NCBI RefSeq assembly: GCF_023078355.1 | Contig: NZ_CP095552.1 | Location: 5,231,948-5,295,947, forward strand | Reading direction: 5' to 3' | Source of the DNA: Gordonia hongkongensis | Lineage (GTDB): Bacteria > Actinomycetota > Actinomycetes > Mycobacteriales > Mycobacteriaceae | Length of the DNA stretch: 64,000 nt | In this document: positions 45,338 through 53,713 of the stretch, piece after piece | Layout of the letters: the number at the start of each line of letters is the position of its first letter | How positions within the stretch are numbered: the stretch's first letter is position 1 | Translations under genes and position numbers: made by a program | Notes under the pieces: model-generated | The model's database searches: none | What the model saw: the letters and a program-made list of their open reading frames with translations, nothing else | What the model was told of the DNA's origin: nothing

Positions 45338-45384
45338 TGACACGACGCCATGTCACTTACTTCTGACAAGGTAACGTGTCAGAA
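45338..45384. promoter_or_regulatory. Two TGACA-N8-TGTCA operators
   Basis: Copy 1 covers 45338-45355: TGACA, eight bases, TGTCA. Copy 2 covers 45361-45384: TTCTGACA, eight bases, TGTCAGAA. The shared core has identical arm and spacer lengths; the cores start 26 bp apart. They fill the spacer between the divergent desaturase and TetR genes, so the TetR protein probably represses both. Confidence 0.8.
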
Positions 45385-45416
45385 GATCTGATGTAAAGAC
45401 CCGGGAGGGAGCTCGC

Positions 45417-46130
45417 GTGACAGCCGTGCCGGACCCGACCCCGTCGACGCCGACCCCGCCCGGACGACGCTATGGCGGAGCCGACCCGACGCAGCGGAGA
45501 GAACGCCGTCGAGCCGCTCTGATCGCGGCCGGGCTCGACGCCTTCGGAACCGACGGATACGCGAACGTGTCGGTGAAGGGGATCTGCGACCTCGCCGGGC
45601 TGACGCAGCGATACTTCTACGAGTCCTTCACCGACCGCGCCGCCCTGCTCGTCGCCGTGTACGACGACTGCGTCGACTTCGTCCGGGCGGCGACCGTCGA
45701 TGCCGCAGCGGAGATCGCCGGCGCCGCCCCCGGATCATCGGACTCGGCGGAAGGCGTTGCCGCCGAGCATGTTCCGGAGGTCACCCGGGCGGCTCTCGGC
45801 GCGTTCATGTCCTGCCTCGCCGACGATCCCCGGCGCGCACGCGTGATGCTCGTCGAAGTGGTGGGTGTGTCCCCGGAGATCGAGCAGGTCCGCATGCGCG
45901 CGATCCACGACTGGGCCGCGCTCATCTTGGCACTCGCTCGTGGCTCGCGACCGACGTCGGACCGCGAACGGCTGGCGTCGGTGGGCCTGGTCGGAGCAGT
46001 CACCCAGCTTCTCGTCGACTGGTACGTCGCCGGTGCGGGGGAGGCCGACGCGGAGCGCTATGCGCTCGACGAGATCCTCGACGTTTGTGTGGAGCTTTTC
46101 GTCGCCGCCTACGGCCGGCTTCTGACCTGA
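45417..46130 (+). CDS. TetR-family regulator of the desaturase gene
   Basis: A 237-residue regulator with a Pro-rich N-terminus, the helix-turn-helix at about residues 30-75 (FGTDGYANVSVKGICDLAGL TQRYFYESF) and a helical effector domain. GTG 45417 follows GGGAGGG. The TQRYFYESF recognition helix is the form seen in many actinobacterial lipid and sterol regulators. The ligand is unknown; the adjacent di-iron enzyme hints at a lipid or sterol. Confidence 0.88.
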   Translation: MTAVPDPTPSTPTPPGRRYGGADPTQRRERRRAALIAAGLDAFGTDGYANVSVKGICDLAGLTQRYFYESFTDRAALLVAVYDDCVDFVRAATVDAAAEIAGAAPGSSDSAEGVAAEHVPEVTRAALGAFMSCLADDPRRARVMLVEVVGVSPEIEQVRMRAIHDWAALILALARGSRPTSDRERLASVGLVGAVTQLLVDWYVAGAGEADAERYALDEILDVCVELFVAAYGRLLT

Positions 46131-46215
46131 CCCTTCGAGGCTGCTCCCATATCCGCAAGAACTACAGAACCGCTGCTGTGTGGGGTGAATGCGATGCCCT
46201 CCCTCTGCTCCCTAA

Positions 46216-48006
46216 GAGCCTGCTGAATTAGGGTCCAGCCTGGGTTGAGGTTCCTGCTGCGGGGATGTGTCGGTTCCGGGGTGTGGTCGTGGTGATCGAT
46301 CTAGGTGGGGCGGCGGTGCCGCGGTTCAGGCGGTGGCCAGTGTCCAGGTGCCGTTGGTGGTAGTCAGTCCGAGGGTGATCAGGCGGCGTAGGTTGATCGC
46401 GGCGGCGCGGTGGTGCAGCCAGTTGTTGTTGCGTTCGATTCCACGGTAGGGCACCCGCCGGTTACCGCGGGTGAGCCAGGCAATCGTCCGTTCGACCATG
46501 GGTCGATGCTGGCGGTAGGTGTCGGCAATAGTCTTGTCAGAGAAGTGTTGTCGGTGTTCGCGCTGGAGTTGGTGGTGTTCGCCGAAACTGATTTTGCGTC
46601 CACGAACCGCGGTGGTGCACCGTGCCCGAAGTGGGCAGTCTTGGCAGGCCGCACCGTAGGTGACGTGGCCTTTCGCGCTGACCGGCCGGGTCAGGTTGTT
46701 GGGGCAGGTCAATGTGTTCGCGTCGGCGTCGAAGGTGAAATCGTCGATGACGAAACCACCAGCAACCGCCGGCATGTGTGGCTTGGGTTTGATCACCGCG
46801 TTCCATCGTGTCCGCGCCAGCGTGGCCAGCATGTCACCGGAGGCATACGCTGAATCACCCAGCACCTCACGATCGTCGGCGTCGTCGGCGACGGTCGGAT
46901 CGCTCAGCAACAACCGTGCCCCGACTGCTCCGTCGGAAGTGTCCGGACCAGCGGCTTTGGTCATCTCGATCGCGGTGACCAACCCGGTCTCCGGTTCATT
47001 GACGATGTGGCCCTTGAACCCGTCCTGCTGGCGTGCCCGGGTTTTGTGGGCGTGGCGGGTGTCGGTATCGACGGTGGAGATCACCCGGTCCGGGGCGGTC
47101 CGGGGCGCGATGCGCCAGCGTCCGTCGGTGCCATCAGAACCTGGTGCCGGTTCCACATCCTGGCCGGTCACCAATGCCAGCAATGCCACCGCCTGCGCCT
47201 GGGCCTCGTTACTCGGTTCCTTGTCGATGGCCTCGAGGTCCAGACCGTCGAGCACGGCCAACCCATCTTCGACAAGGGCGCTGATCAGGTCCTGTTGAGC
47301 ACACTCATCATCCCAGGCGATCCGCGGCTTGCCGGGCCGGTCATAGCCGCCGCCGGTCAACGCGGCCAGACGAGTCGCACGCTGCTCGACCACCACCGCA
47401 CCACCGTCGACCTCTCGGGCGACCCGCCGGATCGCCGCGATCACCTGGGTGATGGCGTCCTGGCGGGCCACCGCGTCATCGTAGATCGTCGAATCCAGCG
47501 CTCGACGGCTCTTACCCGCGAGCACCCCGGTGGTGGTGATGACCTCGCGTACCACCTCGAAAATGCGGTGCGGCCGATCGCTGGCTGCCAGTCGCCGACG
47601 CCAGTACGTCAGAGTCGACGGATGAAAACCTTTGTTACCCAACACGAATCCACACGCCGCTTTCCACCGCAGATCAAAAGTGACCGCATCAGCGGCTTCG
47701 CGATCGGACAAACCCTGCAGCGTTTGCAGCACGATCACCGACGCCATCGTGGCCGGCGGGATCGACGGACGGCCCCGGCCGCTGGGAAACAGGTCCGCGA
47801 ACATCTCCGCAGGGAACAACTGCTCGCGATGAGCAGCCAAAAACGCGAACACACTGCCCTCGGCCAGCAAATGCCCGACGACCGAGTTCACATCCAGAAA
47901 CTCACCCTGACGATCCGGCTCACCCTGCATACTCACCAGGATCCCAGCCCACCAGGCAAACCCGCTCACCCCACACCGAAACGACGCCGACTATTTCAGC
48001 AGTCTC
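46216..48006. mobile_element. Complete IS1182-type insertion sequence
   Basis: The element is 1791 bp and is bounded by 16-bp inverted ends: GAGCCTGCTGAATTAG at 46216-46231 and CTATTTCAGCAGTCTC at 47991-48006 (14 of 16 pair). CTAA occurs directly outside both ends (46212-46215 and 48007-48010), a 4-bp target duplication. It carries one intact transposase on the minus strand. Intact ends, duplication and reading frame suggest recent insertion. Confidence 0.88.
46326..47930 (-). CDS. IS1182-family transposase
   Basis: 534 residues from ATG 47930 (a GTG at 47969 would add 13). N-terminal DUF772-type region (LFPAEMFADLFPSGRGRPSI PPA) is followed by the DDE catalytic core: DSTIYDD, later LGDSAYASGD and RPMVERTIAWLTRGNRR with the terminal Glu. 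A Cys cluster (CPNN, CQDCPLRARCTT) forms the zinc-like insert usual in this family. It is uninterrupted, so transposition is possible. Confidence 0.93.
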   Translation of the reverse strand: MQGEPDRQGEFLDVNSVVGHLLAEGSVFAFLAAHREQLFPAEMFADLFPSGRGRPSIPPATMASVIVLQTLQGLSDREAADAVTFDLRWKAACGFVLGNKGFHPSTLTYWRRRLAASDRPHRIFEVVREVITTTGVLAGKSRRALDSTIYDDAVARQDAITQVIAAIRRVAREVDGGAVVVEQRATRLAALTGGGYDRPGKPRIAWDDECAQQDLISALVEDGLAVLDGLDLEAIDKEPSNEAQAQAVALLALVTGQDVEPAPGSDGTDGRWRIAPRTAPDRVISTVDTDTRHAHKTRARQQDGFKGHIVNEPETGLVTAIEMTKAAGPDTSDGAVGARLLLSDPTVADDADDREVLGDSAYASGDMLATLARTRWNAVIKPKPHMPAVAGGFVIDDFTFDADANTLTCPNNLTRPVSAKGHVTYGAACQDCPLRARCTTAVRGRKISFGEHHQLQREHRQHFSDKTIADTYRQHRPMVERTIAWLTRGNRRVPYRGIERNNNWLHHRAAAINLRRLITLGLTTTNGTWTLATA

Positions 48007-48306
48007 CTAATCCGAAAGGACGCCCTGCCCCCTGCTCCCTGAGGAGCGCCCGGAGCTCAGGGAGCAGTGGTTGGGCTCGCTCCAACACAACGGGTTCCTT
48101 CGTAGCCACGACGGCCGCCAGGCCGCAGATACTGAGGTGCGAGGAGCGCAAGCGACGAGCCACGAAGGGTTGATGCGCCCGCGGCTGTCGTTCGATCGGA
48201 TCGGGGAGCAAGGGCGTGCCGAAAACGCTCCTGAACCACGCGGTCGGCGTGTAAGTTCTCCTGCAACTGCGCTGCGACGGTCGGACAGGGGCCCGGGAGG
48301 TGTCCG
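48007..48306. repeat. Repeat-bearing spacer between the IS and the nitrile hydratase-like genes
   Basis: GCTCCCTGAG at 48034-48043 pairs exactly with CTCAGGGAGC at 48056-48065, a 10-bp hairpin based on the dispersed repeat. From about 48099 to 48165 a second module occurs (CGTAGCCACGACGGCCGCCA, then CAGATACTGAGG and CCACGAAGGGTT); it recurs at about 59173-59215 and, diverged, at 59690-59735. No gene is seen. Confidence 0.65.
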
Positions 48307-49164
48307 GTGAGCACTGCCGAAGAACGTGCGAGACAGCTCGAACTCGTTGCGCGACTTAAGTCCTCGTATCCCGAGCTGCCGGATGCCCCCACGCCCGATC
48401 TCCTCGACCACGATCGATTCGTCGCCTACATGAAGCCGGTGCACGACGTCGGGGGTGAGCCCGACGCACCGATCACCTACGAGGGCAAGGCGTACGAAGA
48501 ATGGGAGCACATGACCTATGTCATGTGTGAGGTGCTCGCCTGGCGCGGGATCTGGTTGTCCGAAGAGCGGCGTCGGATCGGCAACGTCGACGTCGGTCGC
48601 GCGGTCTACCTCGGAATCCCGTATTACGGACGCTGGTTGCTGGCGGTCGCCAGAATTCTCGTCGAGAAGCACCACATCGCGCTCGGCGAGCTCAGTGAAC
48701 GCATGCTCGAGGTCCGGGAGCGATACGCGGGCGGACTGGACGGCCGGCGTCTCGAGGCCCGCCCGCGCAGCGTCGGAGACGGATCCGACGTCCCGCGGAA
48801 CACACACCATCGGCACGCGATCGGAATCGGCGACCCGCAGATCTACGCCGGGCGGGCGGGCGACGCCGCGTTCGGCATCGGGGACCGGGTCCGGGTCCGC
48901 GAGCTGCCCGTCCTGTTGTACACGCGGACACCGGAATACGTCCGGGGCGCGGTCGGCGAGGTCGCGGCCGTCGCCTACGAGAGCCCAGCGCCCGAGGACG
49001 AGACCTGGGGTCTCTCCGACGCCCAACCGGAGTGGTTCTACGTGGTCCGGTTCACCATGGGCGACCTCTGGCACGGGTACACCGGGCCCGCCGACGACAC
49101 CCTGCAGACCGAGATCCCCGAACGCTGGCTCGAATCCGCCGGCGGAGAGGACGACCGCCGATGA
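48307..49164 (+). CDS. Nitrile hydratase-like beta subunit
   Basis: 285 residues, longer than most nitrile hydratase beta subunits (about 210-235). The helical N-terminal domain contains VHDVGGEPDAPITYEGKAYE EWEH and GIPYYGRWLLAVARILVEKH; the C-terminal SH3-like domain is FGIGDRVRVRELPVLLYTRT PEYVRG, ending with DLWHGYTGPADDTLQTEIPE RW. It should pair with the next gene to form the metal site cradle. Start GTG 48307; ATGA overlap with the alpha gene. The beta-alpha-small gene order resembles cobalt-type nitrile hydratase operons; thiocyanate hydrolase is the alternative relative. Confidence 0.87.
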   Translation: MSTAEERARQLELVARLKSSYPELPDAPTPDLLDHDRFVAYMKPVHDVGGEPDAPITYEGKAYEEWEHMTYVMCEVLAWRGIWLSEERRRIGNVDVGRAVYLGIPYYGRWLLAVARILVEKHHIALGELSERMLEVRERYAGGLDGRRLEARPRSVGDGSDVPRNTHHRHAIGIGDPQIYAGRAGDAAFGIGDRVRVRELPVLLYTRTPEYVRGAVGEVAAVAYESPAPEDETWGLSDAQPEWFYVVRFTMGDLWHGYTGPADDTLQTEIPERWLESAGGEDDRR

Positions 49165-49871
49165 GCGACGATCACCACGACCACGACCACGACCGGACGG
49201 TCAAGCCGATGGTCGACGAGATCACCGACTTCGAGGTACTCGAGATCGCGCTGCGCGAGCTGTGCATCGAAAAGGGACTCTTCACCGCCGAGGAGCACCG
49301 CCGCTTCACCGAGTTCGCCGAACAGATCGGGCCGACGCCCGCGGCGACGCTCGTCGCCCGGGCCTGGCTCGACCCCGAGTTCGAGCGGTTGGCACTCGAC
49401 GACCCGATGGCCGCCAGCAAGGAGGTCGGCGTCGACTGGCTCGAACCGACCGGCTTCGGAACACCCAGCGATTTCACGGCTTTCGAGATCCTCGCCGACA
49501 CCCCCACGATCCATCACGTGATCGTGTGTGCGCTGTGCTCGTGCTATCCGCGCCCGATCCTGGGGAACTCGCCCGAGTGGTACCGAACGCCGAACTACCG
49601 CCGCCGGATGGTGCGGTGGCCGCGACAGGTGCTGTCCGAGTTCGGACTCCAGCTCCCGGAGGGTGTGTCCGTACGCGTGCAGGATTCCAATCAGAAGCAC
49701 CGCTTCATGGTGATGCCGCGGCGCCCGGCAGGCACCGACGGATGGACCGAGCAGCAGCTGTCGGAGATCATCACCCGCGACTGCCTCATCGGCGTCGCGC
49801 TCCCCAGACCGGGGGTCACCACCAACGTCGTCTCGGCCATCCGCCCGGCCGTCCACCCGGCGGGGGAGTAG
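49161..49871 (+). CDS. Nitrile hydratase-like alpha subunit with variant metal motif
   Basis: 236 residues of the nitrile hydratase alpha / thiocyanate hydrolase gamma fold. The metal loop is VCALCSCYPRP: Cys123, Cys126, Ser127 and Cys128 are the ligands that bind low-spin Co or Fe, two of which are normally oxidised. The residue after the first Cys is Ala124, whereas known enzymes have Thr (Co type) or Ser (Fe type). WYRTPNYRRRMVRWPRQVL and RDCLIGVALPRPGV are conserved. The N-terminus is His/Asp rich (DDHHDHDHDR), a possible metal-acquisition tail. It hydrates a nitrile or a related C-N compound; substrate unknown. Confidence 0.88.
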   Translation: MSDDHHDHDHDRTVKPMVDEITDFEVLEIALRELCIEKGLFTAEEHRRFTEFAEQIGPTPAATLVARAWLDPEFERLALDDPMAASKEVGVDWLEPTGFGTPSDFTAFEILADTPTIHHVIVCALCSCYPRPILGNSPEWYRTPNYRRRMVRWPRQVLSEFGLQLPEGVSVRVQDSNQKHRFMVMPRRPAGTDGWTEQQLSEIITRDCLIGVALPRPGVTTNVVSAIRPAVHPAGE

Positions 49872-49874
49872 CCG

Positions 49875-50246
49875 ATGATCGAGGACGGACGCACCGGATC
49901 ATCCCACGGACCACTCGAGGAGATCGTCGACCGGAACCAGGTGTGGCACCGGATGGCCGCGAAATACGGTGTGGAGAACCCTGTTCCACCGTGGAAGACA
50001 AGCCTCGACGGTCTCTGCGATGCGCTCGACCGGGTGGCCGACTCCACCGCGGTGAACGCGGGTACCCCCGGCGTCGTCGAACGACGCGACGAGGAGGACC
50101 GGCTGTCGGCGACCATCTACGCCGACCTGCCCTACCCCGAGAACCAACTGGTCGCCCTGGCACACACACTGCTCGACCGCGGGGTCATCGACGAGAGTGA
50201 GTTGCGGACGCGGATGGCTGCCGTGCGCGCCCGCCTGGAGTCCTGA
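49875..50246 (+). CDS. Third protein of the nitrile hydratase-like cluster
   Basis: 123 residues, three bases after the alpha gene. Mostly helical: NQVWHRMAAKYGVENPVPPW near the start and YPENQLVALAHTLLDRGVID ESELRTRM at the end, which resembles the helical N-terminal pieces of nitrile hydratase subunits. Nitrile hydratase operons carry small maturation or subunit-swapping proteins at this place, and thiocyanate hydrolase has a third subunit of about 126 residues. Either role would fit; the sequence alone does not decide. Confidence 0.65.
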   Translation: MIEDGRTGSSHGPLEEIVDRNQVWHRMAAKYGVENPVPPWKTSLDGLCDALDRVADSTAVNAGTPGVVERRDEEDRLSATIYADLPYPENQLVALAHTLLDRGVIDESELRTRMAAVRARLES

Positions 50247-50342
50247 CCGACCGGCCTGAGGACAGATCCGTCACCCGGCGACAGCTGTGCACAGCCGTCG
50301 CTCCAACGGATGACGCGGTGTCGGCTCCACTACTCTCAGCCC

Positions 50343-50909
50343 ATGCCCGGGGGGAACGACGCGATCGACACGCGTAGCGACGAGCAGCTTCTGCACGCTC
50401 ACCTCGCCGGCGACCCACACGCCTTCTCCGATCTCATCAGCCGCCATCTCGATTATCTGTGGTCGGTGGCGCTGCGGACCAGCCAGAATCCCGAGGATGC
50501 CGCAGACGCGTTGCAGGACGCCCTCTTCGCAGCGCATCGGACCGCCCACGACTTCCGGTCCGATGCCAAGGTGACGAGTTGGCTGCACCGGATCGTCGTG
50601 AACGCCGGCCTCGATCGCATCCGACGGAACAAGGTCCGCAGAACCGTGCCGCTGCCGGAATGGGACGTGGTCTCCATCGCCGACACCACCGACGACATCG
50701 CCGCCGTCGACCTGTCGGTGTCGATCGGGCGGGCGCTGCACGTCCTCCCCGAAGGGCAACGGGCGGCCATCGTCGCCGTCGACATCGAGGGTTACACGGT
50801 CGCCGAAGCGGCCGAGATCCTCGGTGTCGCCGAGGGCACGATCAAGAGTCGATGCGCTCGCGGCCGCCTCAAACTCGCCCAGGTCCTCGGACATCTGCGG
50901 AGCGGCTGA
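50343..50909 (+). CDS. sigM: ECF sigma factor SigM
   Basis: 188 residues with region 2 at about 25-90 (FSDLISRHLDYLWSVALRTS QNPEDAADALQDALF; HDFRSDAKVTSWLHRIVVN) and region 4 at about 125-180 (LPEGQRAAIVAVDIEGYTVA EAAEILGVAEGTIKSR). The neighbours (anti-sigma gene, trxB, trxA) match Rv3911-Rv3914, which supports the name. In M. tuberculosis SigM drives late-stage surface and ESX genes. ATG 50343. Confidence 0.95.
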   Translation: MPGGNDAIDTRSDEQLLHAHLAGDPHAFSDLISRHLDYLWSVALRTSQNPEDAADALQDALFAAHRTAHDFRSDAKVTSWLHRIVVNAGLDRIRRNKVRRTVPLPEWDVVSIADTTDDIAAVDLSVSIGRALHVLPEGQRAAIVAVDIEGYTVAEAAEILGVAEGTIKSRCARGRLKLAQVLGHLRSG

Positions 50910-50961
50910 CCCGCCATCACCCCGACTGGTCCATCCCGTTCCCGACAGATCGCGGCCGGGG

Positions 50962-50987
50962 GGAACCGAACCGGGGCGGGCCGCGTC
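50962..50987 (+). promoter_or_regulatory. SigM/ECF-type promoter before the anti-sigma gene
   Basis: GGAAC at 50962-50966 and CGTC at 50984-50987, separated by 17 bases. The mycobacterial SigM consensus is GGAAC, 16-18 bases, CGTC. It lies in the 201-base gap between sigM and its anti-sigma gene, so SigM could boost its own antagonist. Confidence 0.6.
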
Positions 50988-51110
50988 CAAGTATCCGACG
51001 GATCGCGACCAGGAGACCGCCTCCTCTGACCCGACTCCGCTCGTGAACCACGCCGAACCGAGCCGAACTCCACGAACGCCCGCCATCCCCCGGAATGGAA
51101 GACTGACACC

Positions 51111-51884
51111 ATGACCCCTCGGGGACCAGACGACCACGAGACCGGCGATGTACCGGACCCGCCGTATTCGGCGGAGATCCTCGCCGACCTGCACGCCGGT
51201 GCACTGCCCGACCGGACAGCCGCACACATCCGTTCCCGTATCGTCGATGACGTTGCCGCGCAATCCATCCTGGCCGCGCTGGATCACACCTCCGACGATC
51301 TGCGCTCCGCCGGTCCGGCGCCCGCGCCCGTTCCCGACCAGGTCCGCGCCGACGTCGCGACCACCCTCGCCGCGCTCGGCCGGGATCCCGCACCGGTCGA
51401 CATCTCGGCCGCACGCCGCGGGCGTCGACCCGCCCGCTCCCGATCGCGCGACGACCGTCGAATGGCCGGCCGTCTGTTGCTGGCTGCCGCCGCGGTCGTC
51501 GTCGTCGCGGTCGGAACGGTCGGAATACTGCGGCTGGTCTCGGCGCCCGACGCGACCAATCCCGGGCAGACACCGCGCGCTCAGTCGTCGTCGGTCCCGA
51601 CCCCGGCGGGTCCCGCGGGCATCGCGACCGCACTCTCGGTCCTCGGGCGTACCGACGGAGCACCCTTCGGTTCCGTGGAGGCGCTCCGCCGCTGCACCGC
51701 CGCGCACCTGGTACCGGTCGAGGTGGTGATCGTCGGGTCCGGTCGAATCCTCGTCGACGGCACCGGAGCCGCCGCGATTCTCTTGTCGACGGGCGTGGCA
51801 GGACGTTTCGACGCGCTGATCGTCGGCCTCGACTGTGACCTGGGAAATCCGGCGCTGATCTCACGGGGGATCGTCGGCGGGTGA
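51111..51884 (+). CDS. rsmA: SigM anti-sigma factor (Rv3912-like)
   Basis: 257 residues. A cytoplasmic N-terminal part contains a helical anti-sigma-like segment (YSAEILADLHAGALPDRTAA HIRSRI), a basic linker precedes one membrane helix (LLLAAAAVVVVAVGTVGILR, about residues 118-138), and an extracytoplasmic domain follows. Membrane-spanning design plus location after sigM fits a SigM-binding anti-sigma factor released on an envelope signal. GGAAG precedes ATG 51111. Confidence 0.82.
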   Translation: MTPRGPDDHETGDVPDPPYSAEILADLHAGALPDRTAAHIRSRIVDDVAAQSILAALDHTSDDLRSAGPAPAPVPDQVRADVATTLAALGRDPAPVDISAARRGRRPARSRSRDDRRMAGRLLLAAAAVVVVAVGTVGILRLVSAPDATNPGQTPRAQSSSVPTPAGPAGIATALSVLGRTDGAPFGSVEALRRCTAAHLVPVEVVIVGSGRILVDGTGAAAILLSTGVAGRFDALIVGLDCDLGNPALISRGIVGG

Positions 51885-51942
51885 CCGGCACCTCGCGATG
51901 CCCGGGTCTGCGCCGACCGGCCGGGGCACGCGTCGCGTCCGC

Positions 51943-51970
51943 GGGAACATCTCCGCCTACCCTGGTGTTG
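51943..51970 (+). promoter_or_regulatory. SigH/SigR-type promoter of trxB-trxA
   Basis: GGGAAC at 51943-51948, 18 bases, GTTG at 51967-51970, about 60 bases before the trxB start. Disulfide-stress sigma factors (SigH in mycobacteria, SigR in Streptomyces) use GGGAAY with a GTT element 16-19 bases on, and trxB is a classic target. Confidence 0.72.
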
Positions 51971-52030
51971 AAGCAGCCGTGACCCGCCTGGACTGGGCGG
52001 GTCTCGCTAAACCCACAGCACGGAGGACAA

Positions 52031-53047
52031 GTGAGCCAGCCAGAGACCCAGCAGATCCACGAGTTGATCATCATCGGATCTGGTCCTGCCGGGTACACCG
52101 CAGCGATCTACGCCGCACGCGCCGAGCTATCTCCGATCGTCTTCGAGGGCACCCAGTTCGGTGGCGCCCTGATGACGACCACCGAGGTGGAGAACTTCCC
52201 CGGTTTCCAGACCGGTATCCAGGGTCCGGCGTTGATGGACGAGATGCGTGAGCAGGCCATCCGCTTCGGCGCCGACCTGCGCATGGAGGACGTGGACACC
52301 GTTCGGCTGACCGGCCGGATCAAGGAGGTCGAGGTCGGCGGTGAGATCTACCGGGCCCGCGCCGTCATCCTCGCCATGGGCGCGGCGGCGCGCTATCTCG
52401 GCATCGACGGGGAGCAGCAGCTCCTCGGCCGCGGTGTGTCCGCCTGTGCCACCTGTGACGGTTTCTTCTTCAAGGACCAGGACATCGCCGTCATCGGCGG
52501 CGGCGACTCCGCGATGGAAGAGGCCACGTTCCTGACCAAGTTCGCGCGAAGTGTCACGCTGGTCCACCGTCGTGACGAGTTCCGGGCGTCGAAGATCATG
52601 CTCGAGCGCGCACGTGCCAACGACAAGATCCGTTTCGTCACCAATGCCGCGGTGCAGTCCGTGGTCGGCGACGGTTCGGTGTCGGGCCTGAAGGTCGAGG
52701 ACACGCGCACCGGCGAGGTCAGCACCCTCGAAGTGACCGGCATGTTCGTCGCGATCGGCCACGACCCGCGCAGCGAGCTCGTCCGCGGGCAGGTCGACCT
52801 GGATCCCGAGGGTTACGTCCTGGTCCAGGGACGTACGACCCTCACTTCGCTTCCCGGCGTGTTCGCCGCCGGGGACCTCGTGGACCACACCTACCGACAG
52901 GCCATCACCGCCGCGGGCAGTGGATGTTCGGCGGCCATCGACGCCGAGCGCTGGCTGGCCGAGCAAGGTGAGGCAGCCGACCTCAGCGTGGACGACGCCG
53001 AAGCGGCCTCCGTTTCCGAGATCGACGCTGCTCAGGCACCCGCCTGA
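52031..53047 (+). CDS. trxB: Thioredoxin reductase
   Basis: A 338-residue FAD/NADPH enzyme that reduces thioredoxin. FAD motif [20 protein letters not shown] at residue 14 onward, redox pair CATC (Cys139, Cys142) in [16 protein letters not shown] motif [20 protein letters not shown], and the FAD-contact end [24 protein letters not shown] short acidic tail of about 20 residues extends past the fold. GTG 52031 follows GGAGG. It forms an operon with trxA. Confidence 0.97.
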   Translation: MSQPETQQIHELIIIGSGPAGYTAAIYAARAELSPIVFEGTQFGGALMTTTEVENFPGFQTGIQGPALMDEMREQAIRFGADLRMEDVDTVRLTGRIKEVEVGGEIYRARAVILAMGAAARYLGIDGEQQLLGRGVSACATCDGFFFKDQDIAVIGGGDSAMEEATFLTKFARSVTLVHRRDEFRASKIMLERARANDKIRFVTNAAVQSVVGDGSVSGLKVEDTRTGEVSTLEVTGMFVAIGHDPRSELVRGQVDLDPEGYVLVQGRTTLTSLPGVFAAGDLVDHTYRQAITAAGSGCSAAIDAERWLAEQGEAADLSVDDAEAASVSEIDAAQAPA

Positions 53048-53105
53048 ACCGTCAACCACTCACCACCTGGGCCACCCGGCCCGGTCCGACCAAGGAGATC
53101 AGATC

Positions 53106-53444
53106 ATGGGTGCACACACCGTTGCCGTCACCGACACCACGTTCAAGGACGCCGTTCTCGGCGCCGACAAGCCGGTTCTGGTGGACTTCTGGGCCACCTG
53201 GTGCGGTCCCTGCCGCATGGTCGCTCCGGTTCTCGAGGAGATCGCTCGCGACCACGGCGACAAGCTGACGGTCGCCAAGCTCGATGTCGACGAGAGCCCG
53301 TCGACCGCGCGTGACTTCCAGATCATGTCCATCCCGACCATGATCCTGTTCGACAAGGGTCAGCCGGTGAAGACGATCGTCGGCGCCAAGGGCAAGGCCG
53401 CCCTGCTTCGAGAGCTCGACTCGGTCGTCGGCCAGTCGGCCTGA
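53106..53444 (+). CDS. trxA: Thioredoxin
   Basis: A 112-residue cytosolic thioredoxin with the active site WCGPC (Cys33, Cys36), preceded by PVLVDFWAT, and the cis-Pro loop SIPTMILF. ATG 53106 follows AAGGAG. It accepts electrons from the adjacent reductase and reduces protein disulfides. The longer frame upstream to 52920 lies over trxB. Confidence 0.97.
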   Translation: MGAHTVAVTDTTFKDAVLGADKPVLVDFWATWCGPCRMVAPVLEEIARDHGDKLTVAKLDVDESPSTARDFQIMSIPTMILFDKGQPVKTIVGAKGKAALLRELDSVVGQSA

Positions 53445-53713
53445 CGACCTGCGATTCTCCGCACATCGACGCGACAGTCCGACGGGTGAACGACGTTGCC
53501 GTTCCACCCGCGGACTGCTTGCGTTGGTAGTGTCGGCCGTGGTCTCGACCGGAGACCCCTGCACGCCGGATCACACCGATTCGGCTCCGTGCAGTTTGGT
53601 GTAGTGAAGTCCAGCTGCGAGAATGCAGGCTGACGTTTCACCGGTGTACCGCTTGGCTACATCGGACATCGCGCAGAGCCGCACCTGCCGCGATTCGTAC
53701 GAGGGGTGACCAG

